Assembly: GCA_015680635.1 (NCBI GenBank)
Contig: JAABOA010000037.1
Span: 6,887 to 31,845, forward strand
Direction: 5' to 3'
Length of the DNA stretch: 24,959 bases
Source of the DNA: Lunasporangiospora selenospora
Lineage: Eukaryota; Mortierellomycota; Mortierellomycetes; Mortierellales; Mortierellaceae
Shown here: positions 19,851 to 24,959 of the stretch, piece by piece
Numbering within the stretch: position 1 is the first letter of the stretch
How the letters are laid out: each line of letters starts with the position of its first letter
Made by a program: the position numbers and the translations under genes
Notes under the pieces: model-generated
Seen by the model: the letters and a program-made list of their open reading frames with translations, nothing else
Told to the model about the DNA's origin: nothing
Databases searched by the model: none

Positions 19851-21062
19851 TTATTCTTCCTTCCAGAACCTCCAGATGGCAAGATCAGGTTTCCGAAAAT
19901 CAAAATCTAAAAAGACTGAAAAGTTGCTGTTGTCGGCATCTGATCCTCCATCGAAGCGCACTTTTTCCCGTTTCAATCCAAGCTTATCCAAAGATTCAAA
20001 AAGGACCCGGTCACTACGTAGAGACCGTACCTGGTAAGCTAAGAGAAGCGTAGGTGAAGATCCTTGGCTACTTCGAAGCTTCATCAAGTCCGCGATCGTG
20101 TCAACTAGATGAGGTACCAAGTAATCAACCCAGACAACGTCGGAAGCAAGAATGAAATCCAGCGATTTTTCTTGGCCAAGTAAGTTCTCCGATATATGAT
20201 GCACTGCCAGATCTCGACTCGTCCAATCCAATTCTACGACATGGACATTATTTTCTGTAAACCCGTTCAGTTGGACTCCCTCCTGTAAATCTGGGAGGGC
20301 TGTCGAGACATCCGTGACAATCACTTTGGACACGCCTAATGCTGCAGCACTAAGCGAGACGATTCCTTGGCCTGCGCCCTATTTTTTTTTCTTTTTAAGT
20401 TAGCTACTCCAGTTCAATCTACACATTTCAGATGAGATGGGAGGGGGGGGGGGATAAAACCGGGGCACTTTACCAATTCCAACACATTCTTATTGCTCCA
20501 ATATCCTGGCGTCTTGTCTTCTAGAGCCTCCATGTACTTGCCAAGAACAATACTCTATTCAATTATAATTCAACTTAGTTCCTCTTCAGTCAAGCGTGAT
20601 CTCTTTACTCCTTGATTTCTTCCTGAGCATTTCTCTTACACAATCCCAGACAGACTTTGCTGTGCTTGCTGTGTGAGAGAGCGGTTGTTCATCCTTTTGC
20701 TTCAGAGTCTCTGATTCATGATTTGCTCCTTCTTGTTGCAATTGTGACGACTGAAGTTCGTCGGTTCGTGATGGAAGAACAACTCGATGCCCCTTGATAA
20801 CAAAGGGCTCTAGGTCTTGACGTTCTGCCAACTGTGAAGCGCGAGGCGAGAAGTCGTATCCAGGAAATTTAGGGCCTTCTATCATCAACATGGTTCCTGC
20901 TGTGTCTTCTTGAAGTGTCAAATCTTGTGAAAAAGAGAGTAAAGTGGGTAGAAAGCTGAACAGTAACAGTGTTGATGATAAGATTCGTTTAAAATAACGA
21001 TGGTGATGTCTGCAACCGTGTGTCCGAGATGGAATAGAAACCAATCCAGTTGATAGTTTCAT
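19851..21062 (-). CDS. METTL21-like (Methyltransf_16) protein methyltransferase
   Basis: Seven-beta-strand SAM-dependent methyltransferase. Family members methylate lysines on translation factors, Hsp70 or VCP; which substrate applies here cannot be told. Exons 21062-20640, 20554-20474 and 20378-19851 join in phase 0 and give 343 residues. VWDCSIVLGKYM spans the first junction and corresponds to the family's WDxSIVLxKYLE motif. The SAM-binding motif I is VLELGAGQGIVSLSA (165-179), spanning the second junction. VIVTD (187-191) is post-I. ASDVVWVDYLVPHL (246-259) takes the place of the DxxY motif, with Trp251 instead of Tyr. The start at 21062 is the first ATG (a TTG precedes it). Residues 27-50 are hydrophobic (RILSSTLLLFSFLPTLLSF) and end at a TTTTTCACAAG that could be a splice acceptor, so the true N terminus may be shorter. 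Confidence 0.88.
20443..20453. repeat. G11 homopolymer in a METTL21-like gene intron
   Basis: Uninterrupted run of eleven G on the plus strand (C on the coding strand) within intron 2 (20379-20473). Confidence 0.9.
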
Positions 21063-21174
21063 TGTGAAATTCAACTATAAAAAAAAACGTGCGTGACTGT
21101 GTGTTAAAACGCGCTCCTTGATCTACGTTTTCGTTTTCTTGCCAACGAATGGATGAAAGCGCAGACCTGAAATA
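21063..21174. promoter_or_regulatory. Short bidirectional promoter
   Basis: Only 112 bp separate the start codons of the METTL21-like gene (-) and the SET-MYND gene (+). No TATA box is evident; a short A run and a CGTTTTCGTTTTC stretch are present. Shared regulation is inferred from spacing alone. Confidence 0.55.
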
Positions 21175-22863
21175 ATGACCTCAATCGATCTTGCGCGGCA
21201 CCTCGAGAGCCATGGACTTGGACTTGTGCAGGACGAGAACAAATTTCGTAGCGTGGTTGCGCAAAGACCTCTCAAAAGGGGCACCGTTGTGATCACTTCT
21301 CGACCTCTCTGCAACCCAATCATTTTTCCAACGCATCGCTCACTACATTGCGAAACCTGCTTCAGGACCCGTGGCAAGGATGGTGGGGACACTGCAGCAA
21401 CTTCTCCAGTTCTGAGCCTAGAGCGATGCTCTGTCTGCAAGAAGCGCTACTATTGCAACAGGGATTGCTTCACCATCGCATGGAAAGGATGGCATCGATG
21501 GATCTGTTCGGACAAAGACCGCGATGACCTGGACTATGAAATGCTCAAAATGATTGTCATGTCCATCGAGCGGTTACGAAACGGGTCCTTTACAGAGTCC
21601 AGTGATAATGACACTGGGGCTGAAGACAAATCCCACCACGTCAACAAAGAGACATTGGCCATGACGGCCTACGTCTTTTCAACACTGATGGGTCACGAAT
21701 CTGTAGCCGATCCTGGAACCTTGGCCCAGTACAAGACTATCGCAACTGAGGTCCGAAATCAACTCTTGGCCAGCAAATTCTCCTTCAAAAGTCAAACCTC
21801 CTCGGGAGCCCCACCATCGGTCGACGAACTGGTCCAATATCTCTGCCGATTCCATTGTAACAACTTTTCGACTCATGACAGCCAACTCTTCACTATGGCA
21901 GAGGGCACCTTTCCAGTAGGTGCACTCTTCAATCATTCTTGTCGGCCGAATGCGATCGTGATGTATGAAGGGCAAGTCCAAGTTGTGAAGGCTCTTGAGG
22001 ATATTGAGCCGGGGCAAGAGGTCTGCACATCCTATGTCGACAATGGCGTTCAACGTACAGAAAGGCGGGCGCTATTGAAAGAGAAATACTACTTTGACTG
22101 TCAATGTCCGCGGTGTTCGGACGAAGAGGATAAAGTGTTCAAGGACAGCATGATGTTGGCGGAAACAAAAAGGACCGAAGAGCCATCAGGGGAAGAAACC
22201 ACACTAGCACATACTGGGTTTCGGATATTGGATGACTTAATTGAAGGAGATCAGGATGGACCCCCGGGGCTAAAGGTCGATGGTGAATGGCTTACGAAAC
22301 AATTCGGAACTATTGTCCTCCCGGGTGCTCGAACCCTTCAGTCAGTGGGACCTTCGATCCGACCACCATCTAATTTTACTCGAGCCTCATTTACATCCTA
22401 TGTTCTCCACTCACTGGTACCCATGATCTTGATGGGGTCGCCCTTGGATCAATACCAACAACAACTCTTTGAGATGTATGAGGCTCTGGCAACAACCCCT
22501 CACGAGACTCCCAAGCCATTCACAACTGCAGTTATGACAAATGCCACATCGTTTTTTAACACGTGCTTGGAACACGGAGGATCCTGGCCTTTGGCTTCCA
22601 AGATTGGGACATTTATCTTGGCCATGTACCTGATGATCTACCCTCGGCACCATCCTTTGATCGGGCTTCATTGCTTCACATTGGCAAAGAGTCTCTGGAA
22701 TGATATGGAAGGCGGACTGGCATCTGTGAGGCAATCCCATGACATGTTGCGGCTGAGTTTGACCATCCTGAAGGTCTCTCATGGACAGTCGGGGGAGAAC
22801 GGAGCTTTGGTGACGGAGGTAGAGACATTCATGAAAACCGTGGAGACGGAGCTCGGTTTCTAA
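21175..22863 (+). CDS. SET-MYND (SMYD-type) protein lysine methyltransferase
   Basis: Intronless, 562 residues. The split SET domain begins near residue 18 and is interrupted by a MYND zinc finger with ligands C59, C62, C85, C88, C94, C98, H107 and C111. The SET core holds GALFNHSCRPN (249-259), the SAM-binding and catalytic pseudoknot, followed by EDIEPGQEVCTSYVD (275-289) and the YYFDCQCPRC post-SET cysteines (309, 311, 314). The remaining about 240 residues match the helical C-terminal domain of SMYD proteins by position but show no diagnostic motif to me. SMYD enzymes methylate histones or cytosolic proteins; the substrate here is unknown. The ATG sits in AATAATGACC, with the methyltransferase partner gene diverging 112 bp upstream. 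All catalytic and zinc residues are present, so it should be active. Confidence 0.92.
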   Translation: MTSIDLARHLESHGLGLVQDENKFRSVVAQRPLKRGTVVITSRPLCNPIIFPTHRSLHCETCFRTRGKDGGDTAATSPVLSLERCSVCKKRYYCNRDCFTIAWKGWHRWICSDKDRDDLDYEMLKMIVMSIERLRNGSFTESSDNDTGAEDKSHHVNKETLAMTAYVFSTLMGHESVADPGTLAQYKTIATEVRNQLLASKFSFKSQTSSGAPPSVDELVQYLCRFHCNNFSTHDSQLFTMAEGTFPVGALFNHSCRPNAIVMYEGQVQVVKALEDIEPGQEVCTSYVDNGVQRTERRALLKEKYYFDCQCPRCSDEEDKVFKDSMMLAETKRTEEPSGEETTLAHTGFRILDDLIEGDQDGPPGLKVDGEWLTKQFGTIVLPGARTLQSVGPSIRPPSNFTRASFTSYVLHSLVPMILMGSPLDQYQQQLFEMYEALATTPHETPKPFTTAVMTNATSFFNTCLEHGGSWPLASKIGTFILAMYLMIYPRHHPLIGLHCFTLAKSLWNDMEGGLASVRQSHDMLRLSLTILKVSHGQSGENGALVTEVETFMKTVETELGF

Positions 22864-23208
22864 GAATAACAATAATGTTGGAACAGAAAAGGGGGGGAAG
22901 GAGGGGTGGAGCTCGGACATAGTCTCCATTATCTTTTTCCTTCTTCACATGCACGCGCGAACAATTGTCCATCGGGATAACATCTTTCCATCCATCCTGC
23001 AATTATGAGTACAACTCCACTCATTATGCAAATAGTAATAGTAATAGTAAAAAAGACCTCAAATGCACCGAAACGCCATGTATATTGTATTAGAAGGCGA
23101 GTTTTATTTAAACAAGGTTATGCTAGTTAGTGGAGAGGGGGGGGGGGGGATATCGTGCAAGGAAAAAAAGGAAACACTCTGTTTCTCTTGTCAGCACAAA
23201 TAATGTGC
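22864..23208. other. Convergent intergenic region with simple repeats
   Basis: Contains an AATAGT-type triplet repeat near 23030-23050 and a G13 homopolymer at 23137-23149. It presumably holds the 3' UTRs of the SET-MYND gene and the secreted protein gene. No gene seen. Confidence 0.6.
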
Positions 23209-23861
23209 TTAGAAGAGAACGACGGCACCAACAAAGGCCGCGGCACCGGCAAGACCGGAGGCAACCATGGTGTTGGCAGAGCTGGTCTTGTTGTTAGGGT
23301 TGGCGGTGTCAGGTTTGGTGTTGTTCTTGCCAGCCAACTCAGCCTTCTTGGCCAAGTACCACTGGACCTTCTTGTCGAAGGCAGCTCTGTAGTCGTCCTG
23401 CTCCTGCTGGGTGCAGGACATCATGCATGGGCCGGTCTTGCCCATGAAGGCGCTGTACCTGGGGGTACCCCTCTCAGAGATGAAGGCGAGCGACGCCATG
23501 AAGTTGGGGTTGGCGGGATCCATGCTAAAATCGGCGAATTCAGCCTTGCCAACCTTCTGTTGAATTGGATGATGAATGTTTCGTCATTATGGGTCGAGCG
23601 AGGCAACGAAAGGGATGTAAAAAGGAGGCAAACAAAGAGGATAGTTAGCTCTACTAGTTGAGTTATAAAAGTCTACTGAGCCGAGGAGACAAGGATGAGA
23701 TCGGCCTGAGAAGGGGAGGGATTGCTTCAGGTGTGGGACAGAAAACGTACATCAATGCATCCCTGGATGCAAGGGGCGTTGGCTGGGAAGGGGTAATCGG
23801 TAATCTGGGCCTGGGCGACGGCAGCAACGGCGGCAACGGCGGCAATGGTAGTGAAACGCAT
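23209..23861 (-). CDS. Small secreted four-cysteine protein, probably GPI-anchored
   Basis: I do not recognise the family. Exons 23861-23751 and 23556-23209 join in phase 0 (donor GAT|GTACGT, acceptor TTCAACAG|AAG), giving 152 residues. Residues 1-18 form a clear signal peptide (MRFTTIAAVAAVAAVAQA) with an AQA cleavage site. The mature part has two CxxxC motifs, C31/C35 (CIQGC) and C81/C85 (CMMSC), suggesting a disulfide-stapled helical pair. Two N-glycosylation sequons (N115, N126) lie in a Thr/Asn/Pro-rich linker. The C terminus is small residues then a hydrophobic tail (GLAGAAAFVGAVVLF), as in GPI-anchor signals. Codons are strongly C/G-ending and a TATA box lies upstream, both pointing to high expression. 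A cell-wall or surface protein role is inferred. Confidence 0.85.
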
Positions 23862-23948
23862 GGTTGAAATGTGTGTGGTTGAGTAAAGGCGACAAAGGTG
23901 TGTGAGTAGAAGAAGAGAAAAAAGAAGAGAAAAAAGGAAGATTTTCTC

Positions 23949-23954
23949 TTTATA
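23949..23954 (-). promoter_or_regulatory. TATA box of the secreted protein gene
   Basis: TATAAA on the minus strand, about 88 bp upstream of the ATG at 23861. The transcribed leader would be about 60 nt and purine-poor (T/C-rich on the coding strand). Confidence 0.6.
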
Positions 23955-24350
23955 AGTTCTAAGTGATCTGATAAAGTTCGAAAGGGTGGTTAGCCTGGCG
24001 CGGGTCCCGCACACTCAATTATCTGATCCAAACGGAGCACACCCACCACGCATTCCTGCTCTCACTTGAGAGACATCGGTGCTCTCACTGTGGGCCCATT
24101 GGAAGAAAAGCTGGACTCAGCTGTGTCTGAACAGAAAGGAACATCGAGCGGGGTCTGCATCTTCCCAAGGTTGTATGATCTCTGGCCGATTGGTTCTCCA
24201 GTGTGTACCATCCATAATAAACCAGAACAGAAAGGTACAACCCGATTTCTTTCGGCCTACTCAAAACGATGATGAAGACTGAGAACTTCCAACAGTTTCT
24301 TTGTTGAATCCTCACTGCCTCCTTCCCCCTCCCCCCACATACAAACACAC
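23955..24350. other. Intergenic region upstream of the secreted protein gene
   Basis: Upstream promoter sequence of the secreted protein gene and possibly of a plus-strand gene starting at 24351. C-rich run near 24320-24338. No supported gene. Confidence 0.45.
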
Positions 24351-24425
24351 ATGCCATCTCACTACCACACATCCTTTGGCTCGGAGCCCAAAAAAGGCGA
24401 CCTGGACACCTCTTTGGTTGATGCA
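24351..24425 (+). CDS. Possible first coding exon of an unidentified gene
   Basis: An ATG after an A/C-rich leader opens 25 codons (MPSHYHTSFGSEPKKG...LVDA) that end at a GTATGC donor-like site. The composition and the CACAC-rich context look like a fungal first exon. A phase-compatible acceptor at 24526-24527 would add 55 residues and a stop at 24693-24695, but that extension runs through the 51/50-bp duplication and looks non-conserved. I cannot name a product; the rest of the gene may lie outside the window. Confidence 0.27.
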
Positions 24426-24959
24426 GTATGCCTTCTTTATCCTCTTCGTCCTACAAACACAATTGAGCTAGATGGAGCTTCACTCACCCTCGTCATTTTG
24501 ACCCACTTACTTTTCACACCAAACTAGACTCTGGACCTTCGTGGGCGTGGATGTGTGTGCTGCGTGCCATCCCCCGAGGTTCAGTTCACTGCTGCCAACA
24601 AAACAGAGTGCTGTGTGCCACTCCCGAGGTTCAGTTCACTGCTGCCAACAGAACAGAGTGCTGAGTTTGGTTCTGGAATATCCTACATCAGATAAGCTTC
24701 GTCTTGGCACTGTTGACCTTGAGAGGTACCAGAGTCCTCTCTCTCCCTCCCTACCCAAGCCCATTTATCCAGAGAAAATGAGAGAAGATCTAGTCTCAGC
24801 TTGGATTATGAGTGTTAATCGTCTTCATCGTCGCCGCCCGCACCCCATTCCCCAGTAACACGTCTAAGAAGGGGAATAGGAGAAAGAGGACGACAAGAAG
24901 GACCGCTGCGGAGAGCAGTGTGGTTTACAGGGGAAAGGTTTTTTTTTTTTTTTTTTTTT
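24426..24959. other. Right-end stretch without a supported gene
   Basis: Contains the tandem duplication and ends in a T homopolymer of about 20 nt (from 24940). On the minus strand 24821-24900 can be read as an acidic C terminus (RRVTGEWGAGGDDEDD then stop), which may be the last exon of a gene entering from the right; this is weak. Confidence 0.35.
24557..24657. repeat. 51/50-bp tandem duplication
   Basis: Copy 1 is 24557-24607 (51 nt) and copy 2 is 24608-24657 (50 nt), both starting GTGCTG(C/T)GTGCCA and sharing CGAGGTTCAGTTCACTGCTG. Differences are a few substitutions and one deleted base in the C-rich segment. A further GTGCTG begins at 24658. Confidence 0.93.

Overview
The window looks like a gene-dense piece of a draft nuclear genome from an early-diverging filamentous fungus, probably Mortierellomycota or Mucoromycota (inference). 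Supporting signs are short introns (about 80-160 nt) with GTAAGT-like donors, CT and poly-T tracts, orthologues of SEY1, PRO3, ECI1, an AQY-type aquaporin and LSM4, fungal-style retroelement debris, and a 37-N scaffold gap at 12022-12058. I saw no rRNA, tRNA, CRISPR array or bacterial-type operon.

Layout. 1-2973 (+): 3' part of a SEY1/RHD3-like ER-fusion GTPase with seven visible exons. 3370-6133 (-): a large His/Gln/Ser-rich protein of unknown function. 6134-6947: a divergent promoter region with a G-quadruplex motif, an E-box, a TATA box and a CT array. 6948-7928 (+): intronless pyrroline-5-carboxylate reductase. 8353-9909 (-): mitochondrial enoyl-CoA isomerase of the ECI1 type, with an apparent frameshift and a repeat-filled first intron. 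10408-11701 (-): four-exon orthodox aquaporin.

11702-18011 is the accessory part. It holds a low-information stretch with the assembly gap, a decayed Ty3/Gypsy pol relic (about 14003-14927), and inside or against that relic a 3,080-bp pogo/Tigger-like DNA transposon (14930-18009). The transposon has 68-bp terminal inverted repeats differing at one position, a TA target duplication, and an open DDE transposase with one intron. It ends about 180 bp upstream of the inferred LSM4 start codon.

18189-19652 (+): LSM4 (spliceosome and mRNA decay) with an ATG-only first exon and an RGG tail. 19851-21062 (-): a METTL21-like protein methyltransferase, head-to-head (112 bp between start codons) with a SET-MYND methyltransferase at 21175-22863 (+). 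23209-23861 (-): a small secreted four-cysteine, probably GPI-anchored protein. The last kilobase holds at most fragments of genes, including a near-perfect 51/50-bp tandem duplication.

The host genes are housekeeping genes with no obvious shared pathway. The strongest coherent unit is the transposon nested in a dead retroelement. The other points of note are the frameshifted ECI1, a stop-free intron of 147 nt in the unknown protein, and the paired methyltransferase genes.
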